Shown in pieces: positions 9,321 through 19,284 of a DNA stretch of 31,807 nucleotides. Source of the DNA: Sperchopsis tessellata (Eukaryota; Arthropoda; Insecta; Coleoptera; Hydrophilidae); NCBI GenBank assembly GCA_033557685.1, contig JAWQRN010000302.1, forward strand, positions 1 to 31,807, given 5' to 3'. A program made the position numbers and the translations under genes. A model generated the notes under the pieces. It saw only the letters and a list, made by a program, of their open reading frames with translations, did no database searches and was not told the DNA's origin. Position 1 is the stretch's first letter. Every line of letters begins with the position of its first letter.

Positions 9321-11425
9321 ATGAATACAGCTGATGTAGGTTCAAATCACAACCGGGTAGTGGCAAAATTTAACACAAGTGAAACAAATATCCCCAGGAA
9401 AAGTATATAAGAGAACTACTAAAAGATAATCTCATCAAGAATGAGATAAAACAAAATATCCAGAAAAATCTGCAAGAGATTCAAGAAGAAAGATATACGA
9501 ACGATGACTTAAACACCAAGTGGGAAAAGATTAAAGCAGCATTAATGCACGGAGCTAGGGATAAACTAAACATCAGGAGGGCAAAAGGAAATCAAGAATA
9601 GATGGCATCAGATATACTTGAATTAATGGAAACACGTCGCAAGTAGAAAAATAACGATGTTTCAAAATACAATGGAGTATATATACACATTAGAAAAAAG
9701 GTCAGAGAAGCAAAGGAGAAATGCATGACGGATAGATGTAACGAAATAAAAGCATTACAGACAAATTATGACATATTCAATATGCACAAAAAGGTCAAAA
9801 AACCTACAGCCCTAGAAAGAAAAAGGCAATGTGGTCTATTAAGGGACAAGGACGATAACATCATTTCAGATCCTAAACTTAAAATAAGGAGATGGGAAGA
9901 ATATTTGAAGGAACTTTTCGGAGAGTGGAGTTGCAAGAAGGAAATATTGACACAGCCGCAATGAAAATATCTAAAGAATAGGTCAAACTCCCAATTAAGA
10001 ATTCGAATAAAGGCAAACTTGCAGGACCAAATGAGGTTTTTACTGAAATTACCAAACTAATTAAAGAAGATGACTTACAACACCTGATTGATATATACAA
10101 CACTATATATACAACAGGCGAAATACCTAGATAATGGCTGAAGTCGACATTCACAATAACAACAAAAAAATACAATGTGAAGGACTGTTCTAAATACAGG
10201 AATGTAAGTCTTATGAGCCATACACTCAAGATCTTTTTGAAGATTATATATACGCGAATATGCGGAAAGGTGGGCAGGGAGATTGGCAACACACAATTCG
10301 CATTCATAAACGAACTAGGAACTAGGGATGCGTTATTCGGAACAAATGTTCTATTACAAATATGCTTAGACAATAATAAGGATGTATTCATATGCCTGGT
10401 TGACTATGAAAAAGCGTTCGACAGAGTCCAACACGAACTACTAATCCATGTACTTAGAATCAAAGGAATCGATGAATATGTTACCCGAATTATACAGAAC
10501 TTATATTGGAATTAAAAGGCTGTTATTAAGATGGATACCGAATCAACAAAAGACATCGAGATACAAAAAGAAGTAAGACAAGAGTGCGTATTATCACCCT
10601 TGTTATTTAACTTATACTCCGAAGCCATTTTCTAAGAAACTTTAGATGGAGAAACCGCGGGCATAACAATCAACGGAAAACCTATAAACAATATTAGATC
10701 TGCCTACGATATCGTAGACTTACAGAGAATGATGGAACGTTTAAATACGACCTGAAAATAAACATCAAAAAAACAAAATTCATGGTTATTTACAGAACAC
10801 CAATTATGGCGGATCTAACAATTCACAACATACGAATTGAAAGAGTCAGTTCTTATAAGTATCTGGAAACCGTAATAAACGAAAATAACGATCAGACACA
10901 AGAAATAAGGTCACGAATATAAACGGCGAGGGCTGATTTTATAAAAATAAAGAACAAACAGAGATTTAAATATGGAAGTTCGAACCCGACTTTTGAGATA
11001 CTACGTATTCACAATCTTATTATATGGAGAGAAGGCATGGAAGCTCAAAAAATGAGATACTGACAAAATCCAAGCTTTTGAGCTAGGGGTATACCGTCGA
11101 ATGTTGTGAATAGCATGGACGGAGAGAAAAACAAATGAAGTAGTCTTAAGCCAGATGAATAAATAGAGAGAACTCATAAAACAAGAAAACTACAATATCT
11201 GGGTCATGTTATGCGAGAAGGAAGATATTACCTGTTACAACTGATTATGCAAGGAAAAATATCAGGAAGAAGGAGGCCAGGAAGACGACGTATCTCATGG
11301 CTCAGGAACTTGAGGGAGTAGAACACTGTTCCTCTATAGATGTATTCTGAGCAGCGGTGATCAGGATAGCCATTATGATAACAAATCTCCATTAGGAGAA
11401 GGTACACCAAGAAGAAGAAGAATAC
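9321..11425 (+). pseudogene. 5'-truncated LINE, reverse transcriptase pseudogene (family 1)
   Basis: This is a decayed non-LTR retrotransposon ORF. It begins with the end of the endonuclease domain (ADVGSNHNRVVAKF, 9331 on), then the linker (KWEKIKAALMHGARDKLNIR; FNMHKKVKKPTALERKRQ; WEEYLKELFGE). RT motifs follow in order: KYRNVSLMSHTLKIF, then motif A LVDYEKAFDRVQHELLI near 10400, then motif B QECVLSPLLFNLYSE near 10585. The catalytic F/YADD box is lost: the sequence near 10700 reads NNIRSAYDIVDL. Downstream blocks are INIKKTKFMVIYR, ERVSSYKYLETVINENN, KLQYLGHVMREGRYYLLQL and GRRRPGRRRISWLRNLRE. Over ten stops and frameshifts interrupt it. The C-terminal organisation fits the RTE-like 'endonuclease-reverse transcriptase' elements of insects; the clade is tentative. 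It ends in a short AAG-rich tail (11409-11422). A second copy of this family lies at 26130-28690. Confidence 0.9.
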
Positions 11426-11887
11426 ACCTGGTTGAAATATAAAGTTTTATTTTTAAACTCAGGTAAGCGGTAAATCATAATTAATGGTAGTTATAACTGT
11501 TCTTAGAAAGTACATAAAACTTCTAAGAATTACTTAATCAATGATTTTATAAATGTTCTGGAACAACCGGAAATTGATAGCTTTAACTTAAATGTTGGTG
11601 ATGTAAGATTTTCTCATTTAGTCGCCATGTTTCCATGGTTGAACCTAAATATTATTTGAGTAATGATTGGCGTAAAAGAGTTTCCATCATTGATAAGTAA
11701 TATTCAAGGATGGAAACAACATTCATACAGATAATAACCGTGGAAGACGGCTTTCAGAAGATCATGATGCAAGATCTTTTCTTACTAAATTAACTTGATA
11801 AGACTCAAACATAAATACTTTATGCATTAGTATTATAATAAAGAACATTTTATTAGGTTAGCAAAATTATTATTAAAAAATATAACA
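11426..11887. other. Unassigned interval
   Basis: AT-rich sequence lies between the LINE tail and the piggyBac relic. I looked for the piggyBac 3' terminal repeat (TTAA plus CCCTTTACG-like) here and did not find a convincing one. Confidence 0.4.
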
Positions 11888-13280
11888 TTATTCGGTTGAA
11901 GTAAATATCAAATCTAGTTTACTATATGGTAAGGGCATTATATTCCCTGCAGAGTTTTCCTGACACAACACCTTCTTAAAATGCCTTCTTCGGGGAGATA
12001 CAAAGAAACTTGCACATCTAACTGTAACGTTTTCTAATACTTCGGCAATTAACTCTTCTGCTAACTCAACAAGGAATTCCAAAAAAGGTGATTTCTTTAT
12101 TGTTCTTTTCTTTTGATAAATTCCAAAGGTTTACATTTATCGTGATAAGCCTGTAGAAGGTTTCTACTTGCCACTTTGTAGAATAACGGTCCAATTTGTA
12201 CAAACCTGCGATCTAATCCATTCTATCAGCCCCATCCATTGCCGATCAATAAAAGACAATCATCTCTGGGCAAGGCACATGCTTTATATCACCTTGGTTG
12301 GTTTTAGGTATAGATGAAATGGCATCAGAATAGTAGTTACTTATTATTTAAACATCTTTGATATCCTTCCATTTCACGAATATTAGTCCATCGCTGGTGG
12401 TCAAATTTTGTGATTAGCATTGCATGTTCCTGAGGCAGTATGGATTAGATTAGATTAGAGGCACAAACGTAAAAGATTTATGAAAACACAATACTACACC
12501 ATTCATAATAATAGTTGTACAACACGCTCTCCCAAAGTTCCAGTGGCTACATCAGGTTCTCGCTTTGTATAAATGTTGAAGATGTAGGTGTACCCAGTAT
12601 TTCAATGGCATCTCAGCCATATTTCGATTTGTCGTTTCACGAGTTTCATGGGCATGTACTGTTTCAATGTTGTCCTTCCTTTGTAATTCGTCAATGACTC
12701 ACAAATGCGCTAGTAGAAGCTATCTTGGCCGCACTTTTGAAAAGTACCTTTCAAACATGGAACTATTATACATCATCAATATCTTAAGTATTAGAGCAAT
12801 CTTCAGGTTTTTCAGGTGGAGCGAAGTATACATTTGAAAAACTAAATTTGTATCTATCACGAGAAATTAAGCTTTTTATTTATTTATTTCCCAAAGATGG
12901 ATAATTACTCCAATAGTGATGAAGTGATGGAACTCGATATATACCATTATAACGGAACATCAAAGAACAATTTCAATTTCCCCTATATCGTTTTTTCCAA
13001 AGGGCTTCTTTTTTTACTAAAATTTCAAATCGCTGGTTGGTACATTCGGCAATATGCATGTACATGGAAAGGGGGAAGTGTCAATGATCTTTGAGTAGGT
13101 ATTATTTTTTTCTCAAAAGAAAAGTGTTGTCACTTGGCTCTATTCATAGAAGAAATTCATTATCCTGTACATTAGGAACAGTTCCAGCGAGAGTTTGATC
13201 ATTTCTTGTTGCATTAGAGTCGCTAAAACCCAAATTAGTATCATGACTATCTTCATCGGATATCAAGAGTCTCGAAAGCG
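11888..13280 (-). pseudogene. piggyBac-type transposase pseudogene
   Basis: Conceptual minus-strand translation recovers several piggyBac transposase blocks. The acidic N-terminus lies near 13150-13280 (LLISDEDSHDTNLGFSDSN). The catalytic-domain block at about 12640-12710 reads ESLTNYKGRTTLKQYMPMK and continues EIWLRCH*NTGYTYIFNIYT and GTLGERVV. The C-terminal domain at about 12170-12430 reads DGLIFVKWKDIKDV, IKHVPCPEMIVFY, MDGADRMD and LYKLDRYSTKW. The family normally has DES before KGR; here it reads CES, so the first catalytic Asp is lost. The segment that should hold the second Asp is deleted between GERVV (near 12510) and the next block. The MGGVDRFD-type motif keeps its acidic residues as MDGADRMD. 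A final 64-codon frame (11888-12082) may be the C-terminal tail. The copy is non-functional. Confidence 0.85.
12447..12461. repeat. (ATTAG)n mini-repeat
   Basis: Three near-perfect ATTAG units sit inside the piggyBac relic, close to the point where transposase homology jumps. Confidence 0.6.
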
Positions 13281-13658
13281 TTAACACCTTACGATTTGTT
13301 ATATACAAGAGATTTTCGACATCTTATGCCCTTATGTATTTTTTATAACAAATCGTATAAGAGTAGACCTTATTAATTCCTACAATTTTGTGTGAAAACC
13401 AAGACGTGAAGTAATAAAATAACTGTTCTATTCAATATTATTTTATGTTATTTTGGATCAACAATTTTATGTATAATAACTTACCTTATTAATTGACAAA
13501 AGCACAACTACAACATCTGCTAGTCACACATCTGAATGCACATAAAAACTTCTAACCTAGATTTTTTATGATCAGCTGGTGTTATACTTGTAAAAAAAAG
13601 AGATTTTTGAGATTTTATACCCTTATGTATTTTTTATAACAAATCGTAAAGGGGTTAA
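13281..13658. mobile_element. piggyBac-type MITE with TTAA flanks
   Basis: The left end is TTAA followed by CACCTTACGATTTGTTATA (13281-13303). The right end reversed is TTAA followed by CCCCTTTACGATTTGTTATA (13639-13658). TTAA is the obligatory piggyBac target site and short C-rich TIRs are typical of the group. The ~378-bp body is AT-rich and non-coding. It contains an extra degenerate copy of the right end (13311-13420), so about 105 bp are directly repeated at 13311-13420 and 13601-13702. The left end directly abuts the N-terminal part of the piggyBac transposase relic. Confidence 0.7.
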
Positions 13659-13952
13659 TTCCTACAATTTTATGTGAAGGTTCGAAACGCAAAGTAATAA
13701 AAGCTCATTCCTTCTTTGCGAAAAATGTAACAGCAGGTAAGATTTGCTTGGTGTAATCTCCCTAAATGGAATGGGCGTTATGACGTTAACAAAATATATA
13801 TGTACTTTAAGTTCTACGTTGCTGTAGTACAGAATTAATAAATTTTAAAATAAATATTTGTTAGTTCTGGTATTAATTCTAAAATAAAGTGTTTAATTAA
13901 AAGATTTGTTAACAGATAGAATATATTACATTAGTAATTTGATTGAATCATA

Positions 13953-14215
13953 TCTCAAGAAAAACGACCAAATTAATGTATTAAAACCAAAATTCAAGTA
14001 TTCATCGAAACAGATAAGAATAGGCCGACCTTAAAGCATTAATACAAGAAATCAAATACTATTGGTATGTGGGGTACAGTAAATTACAGATCAGTGCTGA
14101 TGACGTCTTAGAGATATCAACATGGTGTCCACTGTAATTTTGATTATTCATACATTTTTTTATGTATATTTGATTTTAGTATTTAATATATTAACTTGGC
14201 CACTTTGCTTGAGAT
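13953..14215. mobile_element. Compact long-TIR element, second member
   Basis: Both ends match those of the element at 5324-5722. The left end carries TCTCAAGAAAAACGACCAAA and the right end, reversed, TCTCAAGCAAAGTGGCCAAG, followed by the AATATATTAAATAC and AATCAA blocks. The interior shares GGTGTCCACTG (and its reverse CAGTGGACACC in the other copies), GACGTCTTA and a CTTAAAGCATTAAT-like block with the 5-kb units in reversed orientation. It is 263 bp long and non-coding. The SINE at 14250 starts 35 bp further on. Confidence 0.75.
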
Positions 14216-14249
14216 TTCTATAATAATACGAATGTATTATAATAGAATG

Positions 14250-14554
14250 TAGTCGTCTTGTAGCTCAGTGGTTAAGTACTAGGTTATTAAGCGTGGGGTC
14301 TCGAGTTCGAATCCCTGAGGCAGTCGGTTTTTTGTGATTAAAGAAAAGTTTTTATAGTGCTCGTCTTCCGTGAGGGACGTTAAACGGTGGGTCCCGTGTA
14401 CTGTAGGTAAAATGAAGACCACGTGCACGTGAAAGAACCCAATTCCAGTTGGAACCCTGGGTGCGGTTAAATTCCCAGGTGAGGAAGCTTAATCCCTCGG
14501 TGATAGGCCATATCAGCGAAAATAGGCCAGCGTTAAATAAACAAATAAAAAAAA
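14250..14554 (+). mobile_element. Full-length tRNA-derived SINE, copy 1
   Basis: The tRNA-like head has an internal RNA polymerase III promoter: A box TAGCTCAGTGG at 14261 and B box GAGTTCGAATCC at 14303. The body follows (GTGCTCGTCTTCCGTGAGGG, ACGTTAAACGGTGGGTCCCG, CACGTGCACGTGAAAGAACC, CCAATTCCAGTTGGAACCC), then a 3' end GGCCAGCGTTAAAT and an A-rich tail. Flanks 14241-14249 (AATAGAATG) and 14556-14564 (TATAGAATG) look like a slightly decayed target-site duplication. Such SINEs encode no protein and depend on a LINE for reverse transcription. Three further copies lie in this window, and the family name is not known to me. Confidence 0.88.
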
Positions 14555-14564
14555 ATATAGAATG

Positions 14565-15504
14565 CAACACATTCCAATACAAAGGAGAATATATGTCCAA
14601 ATTATTCTTCATATCTGCATGAATTTCCTGTGTATTTTGCTTTTTTACCTCTGATTTTTAATGTAATATAGTTATGCAAAGTAATTACATTTGGCGTACA
14701 TATTGAATTATCTAACTAGTAAAGAAATTATATTTTGTGTATTCCGAAAAATGATTAACTTCTGAATAAGACATCCTATATTCACATTTTTCGGTTTTAG
14801 GGCTTCTAGCAAAGCTGTTCCGAAGAAATTTATAAATCAATGTTTCTTGATATCAGCAGTATTTCCCCTTGAACCTGCTGTAATATGGTGCCATTTGTTC
14901 GATAGCTTTTGAAGTGCTGTAAGAAAATATTGCGGCGTATCAACTCTGACGTGCAACAAATGTTTCCTTTTAATATAAAATTCTGCTCTCTTGTTATTTA
15001 TTTTTTTAGCTTTGTTTCACGTAAATTATAGTTTTTAAATCCACTTTAAAAATAGACATTGTGGATTTAAAAACTAAGTATCATCTGTTCTAAGATTTAT
15101 CTATATTTATTTAAACATTCTGTGCCAGTACAGTTTGATTAGCACTGCACTATGCGATGAAGTGTTGATTATGGTAAAGATGTTCATTTAGAAACATTTT
15201 AAATACTTTTGCTCCATATACCATTTAACTGTAACTGTTTTCTCTCCTTCAAGTTTAAGTAGCACAGTCTACTGTAGGCAAAGGGTCCTGCTGGAGAAAA
15301 TAACATGTATGTAACTATCATTGGAGAAATTTGTTGTCCCTTATGAATCAAATACTACTTTCTTGCCTTACGAAAATCATATACATATATAAATCAACAC
15401 GAACCTAAAACGTTATGTCGCTCCTGGCTAGACAACTGATGTATTAATTTTAATAGTCGATGATTGTAAAATTGGTTTGATTTCAAACAAGGTTTGTTTA
15501 TATT
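14565..15504. other. Unassigned AT-rich interval
   Basis: Nothing recognised. A near-palindromic stretch around 15010-15080 (GTTTTTAAATCCAC and GTGGATTTAAAAAC) could form a short hairpin. Confidence 0.45.
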
Positions 15505-16825
15505 TATCGTCTTCCTCCATCATTCACCTTACGGGAAGGATTGGTGACATCATTGTGGGATTGGCCTTACCTTCGCCACCCATGCGTGCCTGTCTTGGTA
15601 AAGTGTAAAGCCTTATACAACTTATGACCGGTTAATCGCTCCAACTGGTCTATCCACCGAGAAAGTGGTGCTTTACTTTCCCTTCCACTATCATTCAGTC
15701 CATCGACTCAAGTATTCTTGAAATGCGGACAAAGTAACATATTAAAGATTGGCTGATATAGGTTCACAGTCGTATTTTGATATTAAGGTCTTGACAGATG
15801 AAGACGTTCATGCGGTGGGCTGTTCAAGGTATGCGTAGCATACGACTGCAGTCTGCCGCTTCACCTTCCATGTTTTGTTGCATACATCTGTAGACCCACA
15901 TTTCAAAGAAATCGATGTGTCTGGCTTTTTCCCGCTTCACCGTACACGTTTCTACAGCATACTTGGAAATAAGGAAGTTAAATGGCAAGGTTTTGTTGCA
16001 CGAAATATTGCCGTGCTTTTCCATATTCTCGTTGTCTTAACTATCGCTACTCTTGCCATAGCCAGTTCCTGTTCTCCCCTGTTCTCTACCTCCATTGTTG
16101 GTTATGAACGAGCCCAGCTATTTAAAACTGCTTATGACGTCGAATCTATCGACAGTTTAAATATGGGTGTGATTATTTTCAGCTCTATCAACAATCAAGG
16201 TCATTGTTTTCCCTACGTATAGTTATAAATTGCATTCCTTGCTGATATTATTTATCCTGGTGATAATTGTTTCCAGTTCATCGAAACTTACTGCTATTAT
16301 CAAAGTATCGTCAGCATACCTTAGGTTATTAATCCTCCTACCGCCTACTGAGACACCTCCCTTCCATCTGTCCAGCACATTGCACATAATACATTGGCTA
16401 AGATATTAAGCATAAGCGATAATATGCATCCCTGGCTAACTCCGGCATTGATGTTAAAGTTCGTTGATTACGTTTGGCCGATTTAAATTTTTGCTGCGTT
16501 ATTGTTATATCGATTTTTAATTAACTATATTAAATGGGGAGGGGTACTCCATTTTATCCAGAATCTTGCTCGTTTCCCCATTTTTACGGAATCAAAAGCC
16601 TTCGAGTAGTCCACAAAACATAGATATATTTTGATATTAAATTCTCGTGCTTTCTCAATGATTTTACGGACGTTTAAGATTTGTTCTCTAATACCTTTTT
16701 CTGCTACAAAACAAGTTTGTTCTTCAGATATTTGCGGTAAGAGAAAGACCTTTAACGCTCGTTGATAATATTGAGCATTAGGTTGCTAGCATGTGGGATT
16801 AGAGCAATGATGCGATAGTTTATAT
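15505..16825 (-). pseudogene. LINE reverse transcriptase pseudogene (family 2, distinct from the 9-kb copy)
   Basis: Read on the minus strand from 16825 downward, the RT blocks appear in order: YRIIALIPHASNLMLNIIN, EKGIREQILNVRKIIEKARE, motif A IYLCFVDYSKAFDSV (near 16590), motif B INAGVSQGCILSLMLN (near 16430), and an intact motif C INNLRYADDTLIIA (YADD at 16305-16318). The C-terminal part follows: SFKYLGSFITNNGG-like (16090-16130), NISCNKTLPFNFLISKYA, AVETCTVKREKARHIDFFEM, then MLRIP*TAHRMNV (near 15820) and WIDQLERLTGHKLYKALHF (near 15610-15650). Several stops and frameshifts break it; for example, the motif B to C spacing carries a shortened NILANVLCAMCWTDG stretch. The polymerase triad itself is readable, so this copy has decayed less at its core than the copy at 9-11 kb. 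The endonuclease domain is missing (5' truncation). Confidence 0.9.
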
Positions 16826-17656
16826 TTATACACTCCGATCTACATTTTGGAGATCAGTGTACATGCAAGGAAAGAAGCTAGTTTATTAGTTAGAAATCTG
16901 AGTATTATAATTTTTATTACTGAAGATCATATCGCTGTCAGCTTATTTTCTTACCTAAATTTGTAAAGTTTTTGAAATACTTTTTTTTAAATTAAAGTAT
17001 ATTCTCAAACCTTAAAATTATTTTTATTATGATGCCCCTCATAACATCACGTTCTCAAAAAATCAGGTATATAAAGTTTTTAGTATATTTATTTATGGAA
17101 ACTGAGTACATAAAATTAGTAATGGAATAATCATAATTCTAAAGCTTAGTTTATGCAGAACTGTATTTGTAGTCTTCCATTCTACAACCTCTATAAAACC
17201 ATCTTCAAGCCAAAAATAGAATATCCTTCCATACCGTATCCTCTACTTTTTATAAATTTTCAGCTAATATTTAGGACTGAATGTACATTAAACTTGAGTC
17301 CATAAATTAGATATACCTTATTTTAAATCTTGTAACATTATTCTACTTTCATAGCGATAATAGTACAACTACTCGAAAGTCTTGTTCACTAGTTATATAA
17401 GTTTTCTAAAATAATTTTGTTTTATTTCTTCTAAATTCTTAAAAATTATTAATAATATATTCTTGCTCAAATTGGCTTACAATTTTAAAGTATTTTTTGC
17501 ATATTACAAATAAGCACTTAATTCTAAAGCTATATATGATCTATATAAAAGTATGGACTCTGTAAAATATCACATCAAGATATGCATATTGACTATTGAA
17601 AAATTCTTCTGCGCAGCTGTATGTACGCGTTTATTATTTTTGTGGACAGTCTTAAG
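16826..17656. other. Unassigned AT-rich interval
   Basis: Nothing recognised: very AT-rich, no sizeable open frame and no shared repeat. Confidence 0.45.
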
Positions 17657-17690
17657 TATCTTCAGGTTTTTCGGGAGATAACTCTGTAGA
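17657..17690 (+). repeat. Partial alpha cassette motif
   Basis: TATCTTCAGGTTTTTCGGGA followed by GATAACTCTGTAG matches the leading block of the alpha cassettes at 2553 and 22117. The GTTTCGTCC core does not follow. It lies about 70 bp before the recognisable Penelope-like coding relic on the same strand. Confidence 0.6.
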
Positions 17691-17761
17691 CTAGAAAATT
17701 GGTTACTGACATTTTCTGAGAAGGGTAATGTGAATATGTGGCGGGGAAGTACATATTAGTG

Positions 17762-18372
17762 AGCGTGGGTTTGCGACTGATAGGTACCTCAACGCCATAT
17801 CTTCACATCTCCCGTCACCGAAAATATCAATAATCAATTATTTGGTCTACAGAGATTTCAGCCTCAACCAAAAAGTTAATTTATCGGAATTATCGGAATT
17901 ATCGACAATATATTCATGGCCAACGGGTGCAAATTTTCGGTTATACAAAGGGCCATCCAGCGTTTTTAAAAGCCCGCTTCTATCCAGAACCTGGCTATTA
18001 TTGGCCATGCTTACTTGTCAAACGTACAAAACACGACAGAGAAGATAGCACGTTTACTCCGCAAACATTCTTTCAAGACTATTTTCAGACCTCATTCCTC
18101 CTTGAAAGATTAAATTCCTTTCCAATCCGCTGGAGTATACAGAATTCCATGTACATGTGGCTTAGTGTACATAGGTCAGACAAAACTAATGATCTCCACT
18201 CGCTGTAGAGAACACGAAAGGCAAACCCGTCTCAAACAGTTTGATATATCTCCATTAGCAGGTAATAAATTAGAATCAGGCCATGATATACTTATTAAGG
18301 ACGTAAAAACTCTCGCCAAATCTTTTATTTTCCTACAATAATAAGAGAGTTCATTGAAATATATGTACAAGT
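17762..18372 (+). pseudogene. Penelope-like element, C-terminal part with GIY-YIG endonuclease
   Basis: Three frame segments reconstruct the 3' end of a Penelope-like ORF. The first (17776-17945) has RYLNAISSHLPSPK, INYLVYRDFSL and an EL-rich stretch. It corresponds to the RT thumb-like region, where these elements typically read RYLNA-SHHP...K. The second (18021-18125) reads NTTEKIARLLRKHSFKTIF followed by RPHSSLKD*IPFQSA, the linker. The third (18129-18310) is the GIY-YIG nuclease: GVYRIPCTCGLVYIGQTKL, STRCREHERQTRLK, LESGHDILIKDVKTLA, then after a frameshift YFPTIIREFIEIYV. The GVY and YIG motifs, the CTC cysteines, the downstream Arg/His residues and the Glu of LESGH are all present. The RT catalytic core is absent. 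A 9-bp in-frame duplication (TTATCGGAA) produces SELSELS. Penelope-like elements prime at DNA nicks made by this nuclease. Confidence 0.88.
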
Positions 18373-19020
18373 CTGAGAGCTACAGGACAGTCTATACCAA
18401 CCCTCATATTGAGAATAGAATAGTATTCTACATTTATTTTAGTCGTCTCATTGTTTATGGACGTGAGTTAAACTGCAAGCCAATTTGAATAAATTTAAGT
18501 ACCAAATATTCAAATGGAGACCACTGTAGAACGAATTATTATTAAACTTTATAGTGTTGAGTGAATGGTCTTAGATATAAACAATAAACATTACGAACAG
18601 TCGTTATAATCTAAACAGATGTTATAATCTAAATAGCAAGCCTTGAATGAACCAGTAACCATAATATACACTAGAAAATGTAGTTTAATCTTATTTCATT
18701 AAAAACATTTTAATTTCGTTACTTGTTTATTATTCACATTTTTCGTTTAGTTATTTTAACAATGAAATTTTGCTAAAAATAGCAGGCAATTCAATTCTAT
18801 TTTGTTATAAAATTACTAGCATAATGTTGATTATTATTGAAACTGAATACACTCTAGGAGATTGCATTCACAATAATGGCCACTTTGTGAAACACTGAGA
18901 TGTATTCACAATGCGTACTTAGCGTTAAGTGTGTATTAACACAATACATTAGAAACGGCGATTTTCGTCATAATGTAATAAATTTAAAATAATTATCGTA
19001 TTTGTTCTCGTAAATTCCGC
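18373..19020. other. Unassigned AT-rich interval
   Basis: Nothing recognised. It lies between the Penelope-like relic and the presumed 3' end of the pogo-type element. Confidence 0.4.
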
Positions 19021-19039
19021 ACCATTTTTGCTATTTTGA

Positions 19040-19085
19040 TAGCTTAAAAATCGGAGTGCGTAAAATATGCGGATTTTTTTAGTGG
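19040..19085 (-). repeat. Candidate pogo/Tigger terminal-region motif
   Basis: The block AAAATCGGAGTGCGTAAAAT followed by ATGCGGATTTTTTT resembles the 'GGGTGCGTCTTATATGCGG' phrase found near the ends of many Tigger-type elements. It lies about 200 bp beyond the stop codon of the adjoining transposase relic. No matching opposite end was found. Confidence 0.4.
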
Positions 19086-19284
19086 AGAGTTTGAAAAAAG
19101 TTTATATTCTAGTATGATTGAGAATAAAGTAGATACGTTTCATCAACATTCTATTGTGATTTTATTAATATTATGTATAATATTATTATTGGAACCACAA
19201 ATCACCATGAAATAACTAAATCATCAAATTTTTATATTTAAACCATAACATCAATAGGTATCTTAATCAAATGTTGCATACCTT

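Noticed and set aside
9879..10391. Minus-strand 170-codon open frame, the longest in the window
   Set aside because: It is the exact antisense of the family 1 LINE reverse transcriptase, whose RT motifs read on the plus strand. Its own translation is hydrophobic low-information sequence.
10177..10515. Plus-strand 112-codon frame as an independent gene
   Set aside because: It is simply the longest uninterrupted piece of the LINE RT pseudogene.
12803..12840. Further alpha cassette lead (CTTCAGGTTTTTCAGGTGGAG)
   Set aside because: Only the first ~14 bases match and neither the GATAACC nor the GTTTCGTCC block follows; it lies inside the piggyBac relic, so chance is likely.
12515..13094. Plus-strand frames at 12515-12697 and 12897-13094
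   Set aside because: Shadows of the minus-strand piggyBac transposase relic.
14250..14326. tRNA gene
   Set aside because: A and B boxes are present, but the anticodon stem is not properly paired and the sequence continues into a repeated body with an A-rich tail and other copies in the window. It is the head of a SINE.
14352..14612. Minus-strand 86-codon frame
   Set aside because: Antisense of SINE copy 1.
15875..16222. Plus-strand 115-codon open frame
   Set aside because: It is antisense to the C-terminal part of the minus-strand LINE, which gives recognisable LINE motifs (AVETCTVKR, FFEMWVY).
17842..18208. Two overlapping plus-strand frames (68 and 93 codons) as genes
   Set aside because: They are out-of-frame or partial readings of the Penelope-like relic; the meaningful translation switches among frames.
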